A stretch of 37,004 nucleotides of DNA from Clostridia bacterium. GTDB lineage: Bacteria; Bacillota; Clostridia; Oscillospirales; CAG-272. Positions within the stretch are counted from its first letter, which is position 1; every line of letters starts with the position of its first letter. A program made the position numbers and the translations under genes. The notes under the pieces are model-generated. The model searched no databases. It was not told the origin of the DNA and saw only the letters and a program-made list of their open reading frames with translations. The stretch is taken from assembly GCA_017502135.1 (NCBI GenBank), contig JAFVVP010000001.1, positions 284,255 through 321,258 of the forward strand. Direction: 5' to 3'. Positions 1 to 8,020 of the stretch are shown piece by piece.

Positions 1-1084
1 ATCCTTCCCCCGTTAGATCCTTGCCGCCGACGGCGAGAGTGGCAACGTTATAACATACACCCGGTGTGAAGAGGGCGGCGGCGGTCGCCTCTGCATCGGG
101 TACTTTATTATCTGCGGGTGAAAGCGCTTGGCGGAAAGCGAAGAATTCCGAGATCCCCGCCTCGCCGAACAGATCCGCGATCCGGCAAAGGACGTCCTGT
201 CGGGCAAGATCGTCATCCTTCATGGAGAGATACGCGGCGATCTTTTTCGCCTCGGCCGTGCCGAATCCGTAGCGGAGGAGAAGGGATTCAGCGTGTGCGG
301 GCGTGCAGTCGGACAAAAGGCAGGCAAGGCGCACGGCGGGGGAGATAGCATTCCCCAAAAGCGCACGCGCACGGTTTGTCACACATCCCGGAAGAATGAT
401 CTCGGCAATATCCGCGAAATCTTCAAAAATGCCCGCACAGTGGGGCGCTTTCAGAATACCGCGGAGTTCATCGCCGATTCGCTCGGGTGTAATTTCGAGA
501 AGAAGCTTTGCACATTCGTGCATAGCGACGGCGGTTTTTCCTTCGATCTTGAACCCGTATCGGGCGGCAAACCGCATGCCGCGGAGAATGCGGAGCGCAT
601 CCTCTGTCAAGCGTTTCTCGGGCACGCCTACACATCGAAGGATGCCTTCCCGAAGATCACCTCTGCCGCCGAAAGGATCAATGAGGGTAAAGGTGCCGTC
701 TTTCGTCGGGGATGCCGCCATAGCGTTTACGGTGAAGTCCCGCCGTGCGAGATCGTCTTCCACATTGGGAACGAACGTAACTGTGTCCGGTCGGCGGTGA
801 TCGCTGTACGCGCCCTCCGTGCGGAACGTGGTGATCTCCGATGCGTTCCCGTCAAGAATCACCGTAACGGTGCCGTGGCGGATTCCGTTATCTACGCGGA
901 CGGAGAACGGCGCTTTACCGAACACGCGGATCGTTTCTTCGGGCAAAGCCGAGGTCGTAATATCCCAGTCCGCCGGCTCACGGCCGAGGAGCGTGTCGCG
1001 CACGCATCCGCCCACGGTGTATGCCTTAAATCCTGCTTCGGTCAGTTTTTCGATCATTAAAAGGACGTATGACGGAAACTGCAT
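1..1084 (-). CDS. cca: CCA tRNA nucleotidyltransferase (3' end cut by window)
   Basis: The protein adds or repairs the 3'-terminal CCA of tRNAs from CTP and ATP. The N-terminus reads MQFPSYVLLMIEKL and is followed by the nucleotidyltransferase signature GGCVRDTLLG, then DWDIT with the metal-binding aspartates, then RRDFTVNAMA, a DPFGG segment, and the ERLTEDALRILRG-type stretch (here EKRLTEDALRILRGMRFAAR) of class II CCA enzymes. About 361 codons are present; the C-terminal part lies beyond base 1. The start at 1084 has an AAAGGAG site 8 nt upstream. It lies 36 bp downstream of the WYL regulator on the same strand and may be cotranscribed with it. It could be a poly(A) polymerase relative, but these cannot be told apart here. 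Family assignment is firm. Confidence 0.93.
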   Translation of the reverse strand, partial: MQFPSYVLLMIEKLTEAGFKAYTVGGCVRDTLLGREPADWDITTSALPEETIRVFGKAPFSVRVDNGIRHGTVTVILDGNASEITTFRTEGAYSDHRRPDTVTFVPNVEDDLARRDFTVNAMAASPTKDGTFTLIDPFGGRGDLREGILRCVGVPEKRLTEDALRILRGMRFAARYGFKIEGKTAVAMHECAKLLLEITPERIGDELRGILKAPHCAGIFEDFADIAEIILPGCVTNRARALLGNAISPAVRLACLLSDCTPAHAESLLLRYGFGTAEAKKIAAYLSMKDDDLARQDVLCRIADLFGEAGISEFFAFRQALSPADNKVPDAEATAAALFTPGVCYNVATLAVGGKDLTGEG

Positions 1085-1112
1085 CACCGCTTCTCCTTTC
1101 TCTGTTTGATTG

Positions 1113-1140
1113 ACCGCTTTTCAACAAAGCGGTATTTTTT
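1113..1140 (+). terminator. hairpin with T-tail at the 3' end of the WYL gene
   Basis: ACCGCTTT and AAAGCGGT form a perfect 8-bp stem around a 5-nt loop, followed by a run of T on the plus strand. The stem covers the stop codon of the minus-strand WYL gene. No plus-strand gene precedes it, so it may only be partly active on the minus strand, or it may block antisense transcription. Its role is inferred. Confidence 0.4.
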
Positions 1141-2098
1141 TCACTAAATCCCTGAGAGAGTCGCGCACACAATCGGGCGATTCGATGTAGATCTTATCCC
1201 CGAAGCCGGCGACCCACGAAAGAAACTGCGGACTTACGATCACGTTTACGGCTACGGTGAACACGCCGTCGCCCGGAATGAGACGCGTATCCGTGCCGAA
1301 GCGGTCGAGGATTACCCCGGCGAGAGATGCGTCGCAGCGAAGAACGGTCAGCATTTCCTCTCCTCCGAACATACCGAATACCTTGCGGGAAAATTCGCCC
1401 GTGTCAAATTCCGCAAAATACGATGCACCGTCGCGGGGCGTTTTTGTCACTTCGATTTTCAAAATCTTATCCACGCGAAAATGCTTGATCATGCCGCTTT
1501 CGGCTTCGTGGGCGAGGAGATAGTAGTTCTCGTCCTCCCAAGTGAGTGCCCACGGACTTACGGTGTACCGCTTTCCGTCGCGACGGAGAACGCGTTCTTT
1601 GTACATATTCCACTCAAAATACTGAAAGGAGATCTGCACGTTTTTCTGCATCGCTTCGTGGATATAGTCCACGGTGTAGTAGATGCTTTCGTTCATATTC
1701 TTCACGCGGTTGGCGACGTAAACCTGACGGGACAGACTGCGCGCCTCGTGCGTGCTCGTGAATCCTTCGAGTTTGCGGATCAGCTCCGCGCTTTTTTTAT
1801 GCGTGATAAATTTCGAGGATTGTACCGCATCCACGAGGAGCTTTAGTTCGGGCAGCTCCAGCGTGCGGGATGCCACGTAATAGCCGGGGATGCGCGCTTG
1901 CGTTTTTTCGATATCTACGCCGAAATCACGGAGGGAATCGAGATCGTCGTAAATGCTTTTTCGCTCTGCGGTGATGCCGTGTTCAGCGAGAGCTGTGAGA
2001 ATTTCTGCCATCGTCAAGGGATGTGCTTCGTCCGTCTGCTCTTCCAGAATTTTTTTGAGATAGAGAAGCTTTAGTTTTTGACGTTCGTTTTTCGGCAT
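1121..2098 (-). CDS. WYL-domain transcriptional regulator with N-terminal HTH
   Basis: This is a 325-residue DNA-binding regulator. The N-terminal ~70 residues form a winged helix of the HTH_11/DeoR-like kind (RKSIYDDLDSLRDFGVDIE). A linker is followed by a WYL domain at about 190-260 (RYTVSPWALTWEDENYYLLAH, then HFRVDKI) and a WCX-like C-terminal extension. WYL domains bind nucleic-acid or nucleotide ligands and are common in DNA-damage and defence regulators, but the target here is unknown. The start at 2098 has GGAGG 8 nt upstream. A longer open frame reaches 2455 without a better ribosome site, so it was not used. The gene is divergent from the small membrane protein at 2235 and upstream of the CCA enzyme. 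Confidence 0.88.
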   Translation of the reverse strand: MPKNERQKLKLLYLKKILEEQTDEAHPLTMAEILTALAEHGITAERKSIYDDLDSLRDFGVDIEKTQARIPGYYVASRTLELPELKLLVDAVQSSKFITHKKSAELIRKLEGFTSTHEARSLSRQVYVANRVKNMNESIYYTVDYIHEAMQKNVQISFQYFEWNMYKERVLRRDGKRYTVSPWALTWEDENYYLLAHEAESGMIKHFRVDKILKIEVTKTPRDGASYFAEFDTGEFSRKVFGMFGGEEMLTVLRCDASLAGVILDRFGTDTRLIPGDGVFTVAVNVIVSPQFLSWVAGFGDKIYIESPDCVRDSLRDLVKKIPLC

Positions 2099-2234
2099 AA
2101 CGAAAACCTCCGGCGAAAAATGTAAAATCAGAAGCGTGCCGACCGAGTCCCGTTTATCGGACAGCGGTCGTGGTATCCTGTATGTGTAAGAGAGAGGAAT
2201 CCCCAAATAATGAAACGAAGCAGGAGGATACAAA

Positions 2235-2432
2235 ATGAAAAAGATGAAAAGAAACGGCCGGGAAAACCGTGAGATCCGCTGGACGTACTGGGGGATGGCG
2301 GCAGGCCTTCTCGGGTATCTTTTATTCGTGTGTACCGTGAAAGGGAACGGATTTTCTATGGTGGGTATCGCCGCTTTGGCAGTACTCCTGGGTGCCGCCG
2401 TCACGGCTGTGGCAGAACGCCTGAGCGAATAA
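2235..2432 (+). CDS. small two-helix membrane protein
   Basis: This is a 65-residue protein with a basic N-terminus (MKKMKRNGRENREIR), two hydrophobic helices at about 17-34 and 40-58 (GMAAGLLGYLLFV; MVGIAALAVLLGAAVTAV), and a short acidic tail. An AGGAGG site lies 8 nt before the ATG, which makes it more credible than a chance frame. It diverges from the WYL regulator and is followed by a terminator at 2489. No family is recognised. No clear plus-strand promoter was found, and a possible leftward promoter at 2454-2482 would run antisense across it. Confidence 0.55.
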   Translation: MKKMKRNGRENREIRWTYWGMAAGLLGYLLFVCTVKGNGFSMVGIAALAVLLGAAVTAVAERLSE

Positions 2433-2453
2433 TTCTTATGCATCCGTATAATC

Positions 2454-2482
2454 ATTATAGCACAATTTTCCGTGTGCGTAAA
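2454..2482 (-). promoter_or_regulatory. possible extended -10 promoter, leftward
   Basis: On the minus strand, TGCTATAAT (extended -10) lies 17 bp after TTTACG, a weak -35. It would give the WYL gene a leader of about 350 nt that is antisense to the small gene at 2235-2432. No better promoter was found closer to the WYL start. Confidence 0.35.
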
Positions 2483-2488
2483 TGCTAA

Positions 2489-2524
2489 AAGAACGGTCTT
2501 TATGAAATAAGTCCGTTCTTTTTT
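2489..2524 (+). terminator. rho-independent terminator
   Basis: AAGAACGG and CCGTTCTT pair around a ~16-nt loop and are followed by TTTT. It ends the small-protein transcript before the arginine promoter. Confidence 0.7.
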
Positions 2525-2545
2525 GCGTGAAGGGGTGAATTTTTT

Positions 2546-2563
2546 ATTAAATATGCATTCTAT
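2546..2563. promoter_or_regulatory. ARG-box-like site upstream of the argC promoter
   Basis: The core TAAAT-ATGC-ATTC resembles the ArgR consensus (TGAAT-4 A/T-ATTCA) with mismatches at the second base and in the spacer. It lies just upstream of the -35 box and pairs with the better site at 2628. ArgR itself is not in this window. Confidence 0.5.
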
Positions 2564-2576
2564 TTATAGAAATCTC

Positions 2577-2605
2577 TTGACATTTACAGCTTTCTGATGT
2601 ATAAT
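2577..2605 (+). promoter_or_regulatory. consensus sigma-A promoter of the arginine operon
   Basis: TTGACA (2577-2582) and TATAAT (2600-2605) are separated by exactly 17 bp. Transcription should start near 2612. The in-frame ATG at 2605 overlaps the -10 box, so it cannot be the argC start. Confidence 0.92.
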
Positions 2606-2627
2606 TGTTGCATATTTGTTTGATTCT

Positions 2628-2645
2628 TTCGAATATTTATTCAAG
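2628..2645. promoter_or_regulatory. ARG box (ArgR operator)
   Basis: TTGAATAAATATTCGA (read on the minus strand) matches the ArgR/AhrC operator consensus closely. It lies about 16-33 nt after the predicted transcription start and overlaps the AAGGAG at 2643. Bound ArgR would therefore block early elongation or initiation when arginine is present. The regulator identity is inferred from the motif and the pathway. Confidence 0.8.
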
Positions 2646-2661
2646 GAGCTTTGCGTTTCCA

Positions 2662-3600
2662 ATGTCTAAAAAAACAGTTTTCATAGATGGACGGGAAGGG
2701 ACCACGGGCCTTCGCATTTTTGAACGCCTTTCGGCGAGAGACGATATTGAGATGATCGTGCTTCCCGATGACGTCAGAAAAGACCCCGCCGCCCGCAGAG
2801 AAGCACTTCACAAGGCGGATGCCGCGTTCCTTTGTCTGCCCGACGATGCGGCGCGTGAGTCTGCCGCTTTGGCAGAGGGGGCGGACGTCATTTTGATTGA
2901 TACCTCCACCGCACACCGCACGAGTCCCGCGTGGGCGTACGGTTTTCCGGAACTCTCTCCCGAGAGCGAGGCGAAAATCCGTGCATCCCGTCGGATCGCC
3001 GTGCCCGGATGCCACGCGTCCGGATTTATATCGCTCGTGTATCCGCTTGTGAAAGCGGGGGTGTTGCCGACGGATGCCGCGCTCACCTGCCATTCTATCA
3101 CGGGGTACAGCGGCGGCGGCAAAAAGATGATCGCACAGTACGAAGCGGACGGGCGTGATGCGGCGCTCGATTCGCCGAGACAGTATGCACTCGGACAGAC
3201 GCACAAGCATCTGCCGGAGATGACGGCGATCACGGGTCTTTCCCGTGCGCCGATCTTCTGCCCCATCGTTTCGGACTATTACGCAGGTATGACGGTGACG
3301 GTGCCGGTGTTTGCCGATCAGCTTCTAAAAGGTGCGACGGTTGATACGATCAAAGACGCATACCGCCGTACGTATACGGACGGCCTCGTTTCGTACGATG
3401 AATCCATTCTCGCGGGCGGCTTCGTAGCCGCCAATCCCTTGGCAGGTATTGACAGTATGAAGATCGCTGTCAGCGGCAACGAAGAACGGATTCTCCTTAT
3501 CTCCCATTTTGACAACCTCGGAAAAGGTGCATCCGGTGCCGCGGTCCAGTGTCTGAACCTTGTGTTCGGTCTGCCGATGGAAACCGGACTGAACGTATGA
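2662..3600 (+). CDS. argC: N-acetyl-gamma-glutamyl-phosphate reductase, type 2
   Basis: ArgC reduces N-acetylglutamyl phosphate to the semialdehyde with NADPH, the third step of the acetylated arginine route. The 312-residue length and the opening KKTVFIDGREGTTGL are those of the shorter type 2 subfamily. The catalytic cysteine is C117 in VPGCHASGF, and the histidine-containing SITGYSGGGKK segment follows. The ATG at 2662 is chosen because upstream in-frame ATG 2605 lies in the -10 box; AAGGAG is 13 nt upstream, a rather long spacing. It is the first gene of argCJBDF, under a consensus promoter and ARG boxes. Confidence 0.95.
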   Translation: MSKKTVFIDGREGTTGLRIFERLSARDDIEMIVLPDDVRKDPAARREALHKADAAFLCLPDDAARESAALAEGADVILIDTSTAHRTSPAWAYGFPELSPESEAKIRASRRIAVPGCHASGFISLVYPLVKAGVLPTDAALTCHSITGYSGGGKKMIAQYEADGRDAALDSPRQYALGQTHKHLPEMTAITGLSRAPIFCPIVSDYYAGMTVTVPVFADQLLKGATVDTIKDAYRRTYTDGLVSYDESILAGGFVAANPLAGIDSMKIAVSGNEERILLISHFDNLGKGASGAAVQCLNLVFGLPMETGLNV

Positions 3601-3689
3601 GCGTTCTCCGGCTGAAACGCGGGACGGTTACGCGGATGTCCCGCCGGGCGGAATCTGTGGTAGGAAAAGGAAAATATTGATAATTACAT

Positions 3690-3753
3690 CTTAGAATAAA
3701 AGTTTTTGGGAAAGGGTACGGGAAAAACCTTTTTGTAAAAAGGGGTTTTCCGT
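3690..3753. repeat. palindromic element between argC and argJ
   Basis: ACGGGAAAAACCTTTTT (3718-3734) pairs with AAAAAGGGGTTTTCCGT (3737-3753): 15 of 17 positions can pair, including one G-T. It is preceded by AAAGTTTTTGGGAAAGGG. The composition resembles intergenic palindromes dispersed in related Clostridia (from memory, not searched). It ends 11 nt before the argJ ATG, which has no good Shine-Dalgarno of its own. It might also act as an RNA processing or attenuation site. Confidence 0.6.
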
Positions 3754-3764
3754 GAAAAAAGATT

Positions 3765-4982
3765 ATGATTACTCAAATCAAAGGCGGCGTTTGCGCCGCA
3801 AAGGGATTTAAGGCGGGCGGTATCCACTGCGGCATCCGCAAGAACCGTACCAAGCGTGATCTCGCTCTGATCGTGAGCGAAGTGCCCGCGGCGGCGGCCG
3901 GCGTATATACGAAGAATCTCGTGAAGGGCGCACCGATTCTCGTTACACAGAAAAACATTGCAAACGGTAAAGCACGTGCGATCGTTTGCAACAGCGGCAA
4001 CGCCAACACCTGTAACGCAAACGGCATTGAGATTGCTGAGGCAATGTGCCGGGTTACCGGCGACGCGCTCGGAATCGCTCCCGATGACGTAGTCGTCGCT
4101 TCCACCGGTGTAATCGGTCAGCCGCTTTCCATTGATCCGATCGCCGAACACATCGGAGAACTTGCCGCGTCGGTTACATCGGACGGCAGTGCATATGCCG
4201 CCGAGGCGATCATGACGACCGACACGAAGAAAAAGGAGGTTGCTTACTCCTTCACCGCAGGCGGCAAAGAGTGCCGTATAGGCGGTATTGCCAAAGGTTC
4301 GGGTATGATCCATCCGAACATGGCAACGATGCTCGTGTTTGTTACGACCGACTGCGCGATCTCCGCCGAAATGCTTCAGAAAGCGCTCAGCGAGGACGTA
4401 AAAACCTCTTTCAATATGGTAAGCGTGGACGGGGATACCTCTACCAACGATACCGTTTGTGTTCTGGCAAACGGCATGGCGGGCAATCTTGAGATCGCCG
4501 ACGAGGGCGCGGACTTTGACGCGTTTGCCGAAGCACTCCACGCCGTAACGGTAGAACTTTGCAAGATGATCGCCGGTGACGGCGAGGGCGCGACGAAACT
4601 CCTCACCTGTGAACTCTCCGGTGCACCCAACGCGGAGACCGCACAGACGGTTGCAAAATCCGTCATCTGTTCGTCTCTTACGAAAGCCGCCATGTTCGGC
4701 GCGGACGCCAACTGGGGACGTATCCTTTGTGCGATCGGCTACAGCGGCGTCTTTGTAGACGTGAACAAGGTAGACGTTTCCTTCCGCTCGAAGGCGGGGG
4801 AGATCCTCGTGTGCAAGGGAGGCGCGGGCGTTGATTTCTCGGAGGAGACGGCGAAGACGATCCTCACCGAGAGCGAGATCGATATCGTGGTCGCGCTCAA
4901 CGACGGCGACGCATCCGCTACCGCATGGGGATGCGATCTGACGTACGATTACGTAAAAATTAACGGCGATTACCGCACCTGA
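3765..4982 (+). CDS. argJ: bifunctional glutamate N-acetyltransferase / ornithine acetyltransferase
   Basis: ArgJ moves the acetyl group from N-acetylornithine to glutamate, closing the acetyl cycle; the bifunctional form can also use acetyl-CoA. At 405 residues it has the usual length. The self-cleavage site is visible in [13 protein letters not shown]: the A187-T188 bond, with T188 becoming the N-terminal nucleophile of the beta chain. KGSGM before it and the C-terminal [14 protein letters not shown] are also family marks. The ribosome site before the ATG is weak, and a strong hairpin ends 11 nt upstream, so coupling or RNA folding may matter. No argE or argA is needed for this route. Confidence 0.96.
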   Translation: MITQIKGGVCAAKGFKAGGIHCGIRKNRTKRDLALIVSEVPAAAAGVYTKNLVKGAPILVTQKNIANGKARAIVCNSGNANTCNANGIEIAEAMCRVTGDALGIAPDDVVVASTGVIGQPLSIDPIAEHIGELAASVTSDGSAYAAEAIMTTDTKKKEVAYSFTAGGKECRIGGIAKGSGMIHPNMATMLVFVTTDCAISAEMLQKALSEDVKTSFNMVSVDGDTSTNDTVCVLANGMAGNLEIADEGADFDAFAEALHAVTVELCKMIAGDGEGATKLLTCELSGAPNAETAQTVAKSVICSSLTKAAMFGADANWGRILCAIGYSGVFVDVNKVDVSFRSKAGEILVCKGGAGVDFSEETAKTILTESEIDIVVALNDGDASATAWGCDLTYDYVKINGDYRT

Positions 4983-4999
4983 TTTGTTAGGAGATAAAA

Positions 5000-5857
5000 A
5001 TGGATTTGGAAATGACGAATGCGCAGAGAGCGGAAGTTCTCATACACGCTCTGCCGTACATACAGAAATACTACAATAAGATCATCGTTGTGAAATACGG
5101 CGGTAACGCTATGATCAACGAAGAATTGAAAGAAGCCGTGATGGGCGATATCGTTCTTTTGTCGCTCATCGGTATCAAGGTTGTCTTGGTACACGGCGGC
5201 GGCCCCGAGATCAGCGATATGCTCAAAAAGATCGGCAAGGAGTCCCGTTTCGTGGACGGTCTCCGCGTGACGGATGGGGAGAGCATGGACATCGTGCAAA
5301 TGGTTCTCGCGGGCAAGATCAATAAGAATCTTGTGAATCTCCTTCAAAATAAAGGCGGCCGCGCGATCGGCCTTTGCGGCGTGGACGGACACATGATCGA
5401 GGCCGTACAGCTGAAAGAAGAACTCGGCTTTGTGGGTGAGATCACGAACGTGAATACACAGCCGATTCTGGACGTGCTTGAAAAAGGGTATATTCCTGTT
5501 ATCTCCACCGTCGGATGCGACAACGAAGGGCACACGTACAACATCAACGCCGATACGGCGGCTGCGCGTATTGCCGGCATGCTGAAAGCGGAATCGCTTA
5601 TTTCGATGACGGACATCGTCGGCATCCTTCGTGATAAGGACGATCCCTCAACGCTCATCTCGAAGATCAACGTGAGCGATGCCCCCGAGCTTATTCACGA
5701 GGGCATCATCTCCGGAGGTATGATCCCGAAGGTGGAATGCTGCATCGAGGCGATCCGCCGCGGCGTCAGCAAGGTCTTCATTATTGACGGCAGAGTACCG
5801 CACTCCATCCTCATAGAAACCTTGACGGATGAGGGTATCGGCACGATGCTCGTCTGA
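5000..5857 (+). CDS. argB: acetylglutamate kinase
   Basis: ArgB phosphorylates N-acetylglutamate with ATP, the step that is usually feedback-inhibited by arginine in cyclic pathways. The 285-residue protein has the amino-acid kinase fold: K32 in VVKYGGNAM, the glycine loop LVHGGGPEIS at 63-72, and the substrate-binding INADTAAARIAG near 180. An N-terminal helix of about 25 residues before the kinase core (AEVLIHALPYIQKY) is the part that mediates arginine-sensitive hexamers in this family, suggesting feedback control (inference). The start has AGGAG 8 nt upstream, 17 nt after argJ. Confidence 0.96.
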   Translation: MDLEMTNAQRAEVLIHALPYIQKYYNKIIVVKYGGNAMINEELKEAVMGDIVLLSLIGIKVVLVHGGGPEISDMLKKIGKESRFVDGLRVTDGESMDIVQMVLAGKINKNLVNLLQNKGGRAIGLCGVDGHMIEAVQLKEELGFVGEITNVNTQPILDVLEKGYIPVISTVGCDNEGHTYNINADTAAARIAGMLKAESLISMTDIVGILRDKDDPSTLISKINVSDAPELIHEGIISGGMIPKVECCIEAIRRGVSKVFIIDGRVPHSILIETLTDEGIGTMLV

Positions 5858-5886
5858 ACCAAAACGATTATAACCGAGGCAATACG

Positions 5887-7050
5887 ATGGATATAAAATC
5901 ACTCGATAACGAATACGTTGCGCATACCTATGCGCGTTTTCCCGTGGCGTTCGTGAAGGGAGAGGGTTCCCATCTCACCGACGATACGGGCAAGGAATAT
6001 ATAGATCTCGGTACGGGCATTGCGGTCAATACGTTCGGCATTTCTGATCCCATCTGGCAAAAGGCGGTGAGCGATCAGCTCGGAAAGCTCCAGCACGCAT
6101 CGAACCTTTATTACACGGGCCCGTGCGCTGAACTGGCAGAGATGCTCTGCAGCCGTACCGGCATGAAAAAAGTCTTTTTCTCCAACTCCGGTGCTGAGGC
6201 GAACGAATGCGCGATCAAAGCGGCGCGTCTCTATTCGTATGAAAAATACGGGGACGGACGCTCGACGGTCGTAACGCTTAAAAACAGCTTTCACGGACGC
6301 ACGCTGGCGACGCTCTCCGCGACCGGACAGGACGTGTTCCATACGAAGTTCGGTCCGTTCCCGGAAGGGTTTGTGTACGCTGATCCGACCGATGCCGAGG
6401 ATGTCATCCGTCTGGTCAAAGAAAACAACGCGTGCGCAGTCATGATGGAACTCGTGCAGGGCGAGGGCGGTGTCTATCCGCTTGAGGAGGACTACGTACG
6501 CACAATTTCCGATTTCGTGAAAGAAAGCGATGTTCTTCTCATCATCGACGAGGTGCAGACGGGCAACGGACGTACCGGCTCGCTTTACGCGTTCGAGCAG
6601 TACGGCATTCAGCCCGATATCGTATCGACCGCGAAGGGACTTGCGGGCGGCTTGCCGCTCGGCGCGACGATGCTCGGTGAGAAACTTGCAGATACCTACA
6701 AGCCGGGCACGCACGGTTCTACATTCGGCGGCAATCCGATTGCATCCGCGGGCGCTGTCAGTATCCTCTCCCGCATAGACGATGCGCTTCTCGCCGACGT
6801 GCGGGCAAAATCGGAATATATTTTCTCCGAACTGACGGGTGCGAAGGGTGTCGTGGGCGTGAGCGGGCTTGGGCTTATGATCGGTATTCAGACCGAAAAA
6901 TCGGCGAAGGATGTGATCGCCGGGTGCATGGAGCGCGGTGTCGTCGTTCTCTCTGCCAAGGAAAAAGTGCGGCTCTTGCCTGCCCTCAATATTCCCATGG
7001 AAGACCTCAAAAAAGCAATCGGGATCCTCAAAGAAGTAATTGCAGAATAA
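5887..7050 (+). CDS. argD: acetylornithine aminotransferase (PLP class III)
   Basis: ArgD converts N-acetylglutamate semialdehyde to N-acetylornithine with glutamate as amino donor. This 387-residue class III aminotransferase shows SNSGAEANECAIKAAR, the IIDEVQTG segment with the PLP-contacting aspartate, and the Schiff-base lysine K250 in STAKGLAGGLPLGA. HGSTFGGNP marks the phosphate-binding loop. The ribosome site is only GAGG. It lies 29 nt after argB and 13 nt before argF. A dual role with succinyldiaminopimelate is possible in the family, but the operon supports the arginine role. Confidence 0.95.
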   Translation: MDIKSLDNEYVAHTYARFPVAFVKGEGSHLTDDTGKEYIDLGTGIAVNTFGISDPIWQKAVSDQLGKLQHASNLYYTGPCAELAEMLCSRTGMKKVFFSNSGAEANECAIKAARLYSYEKYGDGRSTVVTLKNSFHGRTLATLSATGQDVFHTKFGPFPEGFVYADPTDAEDVIRLVKENNACAVMMELVQGEGGVYPLEEDYVRTISDFVKESDVLLIIDEVQTGNGRTGSLYAFEQYGIQPDIVSTAKGLAGGLPLGATMLGEKLADTYKPGTHGSTFGGNPIASAGAVSILSRIDDALLADVRAKSEYIFSELTGAKGVVGVSGLGLMIGIQTEKSAKDVIAGCMERGVVVLSAKEKVRLLPALNIPMEDLKKAIGILKEVIAE

Positions 7051-7063
7051 AGGAGATTTACAG

Positions 7064-7975
7064 ATGAAGCATCTTTTGAAACTGATGGATCTTTCCACCG
7101 AGGAGATCATTGATATACTGAATCTTGCAGATCAGCTGAAATACGAGAAGAAGAACGGCATCGAGCATCATATTCTCAAAGGAAAGACGCTCGGTATGAT
7201 CTTCCAGAAATCCTCTACCCGTACCCGCGTTTCGTTCGAGGTTGGTATGTACGATCTCGGCGGCCAGGCGCTGTTCCTCTCCTCGCGCGATCTGCAGATC
7301 GGACGCGGCGAGCCGGTGGAGGACACCGCACGCGTGCTTTCCCGTTATCTTGATGGCATTATGATCCGTACGTTCGAACAAAAAGAAGTCGAAACGCTTG
7401 CCCAGTACGGCTCGATCCCGATCATCAACGGCCTTACGGACTACTGCCACCCTTGTCAGGTTCTTGCCGATCTTATGACGATCCGTGAACACAAGGGGCA
7501 CATCAGCGGCAATAAACTCTGCTTTATCGGCGACGGCAACAATATGGCAAACTCCCTAATCGTCGGCGGCATCAAAACCGGTATGTCCGTCGCGATCGCC
7601 TGCCCGAAAGAGCACAAGCCCGATGCGGAGATTATGAAGTGGGCATCCGAGAACGGCAGTTTCCTCTGCACGGATAACGTGGAGGAGGCCGCCGACGGTG
7701 CGGACGTCCTTTATACGGACGTGTGGGCATCCATGGGTCAGGAGGAAGAAGCCGCCGCACGGAAACTGAAATTTGCCGGCTATCAGATCAACGAGAAGAT
7801 TCTCGGTGTCGCCAATCCCGGCTGTATGGTACAGCACTGTCTCCCCGCACACCGCGGCGAGGAGATCACCGCTGACGTATTCGAGGCGCACGCAAACGAG
7901 CTCTTTGACGAGGCAGAGAACCGCCTGCACGCGCAGAAGGCGGTTCTCGTCCGCTGTATGGCAGGCAATAAATAA
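7064..7975 (+). CDS. argF: ornithine carbamoyltransferase
   Basis: ArgF joins ornithine and carbamoyl phosphate to give citrulline. The 303-residue protein has the carbamoyl-phosphate loop STRTR (51-55), HPCQ (129-132), and the ornithine-binding MVQHCLPAHRGEE near the C-terminus. The start at 7064 follows AGGAG with an 8-nt gap; an earlier in-frame ATG at 7040 lies inside argD and lacks a ribosome site. It is the last gene of argCJBDF and is followed by a terminator. No argG or argH is seen in the window, so conversion of citrulline to arginine must be encoded elsewhere. Confidence 0.96.
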   Translation: MKHLLKLMDLSTEEIIDILNLADQLKYEKKNGIEHHILKGKTLGMIFQKSSTRTRVSFEVGMYDLGGQALFLSSRDLQIGRGEPVEDTARVLSRYLDGIMIRTFEQKEVETLAQYGSIPIINGLTDYCHPCQVLADLMTIREHKGHISGNKLCFIGDGNNMANSLIVGGIKTGMSVAIACPKEHKPDAEIMKWASENGSFLCTDNVEEAADGADVLYTDVWASMGQEEEAAARKLKFAGYQINEKILGVANPGCMVQHCLPAHRGEEITADVFEAHANELFDEAENRLHAQKAVLVRCMAGNK

Positions 7976-7985
7976 AAAAGAAGAA

Positions 7986-8020
7986 AAGGCTGTTGCATCT
8001 GATGCAGCAGCCTTAATTTT
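7986..8020. terminator. bidirectional terminator between argF and dacA
   Basis: AAGGCTGTTGCATC and GATGCAGCAGCCTT form a long stem with one G-T pair, then AATTTTT on the plus strand. The flanks are A-rich to the left, so it can also stop the convergent minus-strand gene. Confidence 0.85.

Noticed and set aside
128-1060. 310-codon plus-strand open frame
   Set aside because: It is the antisense shadow of the CCA-adding enzyme, whose motifs are clear on the minus strand.
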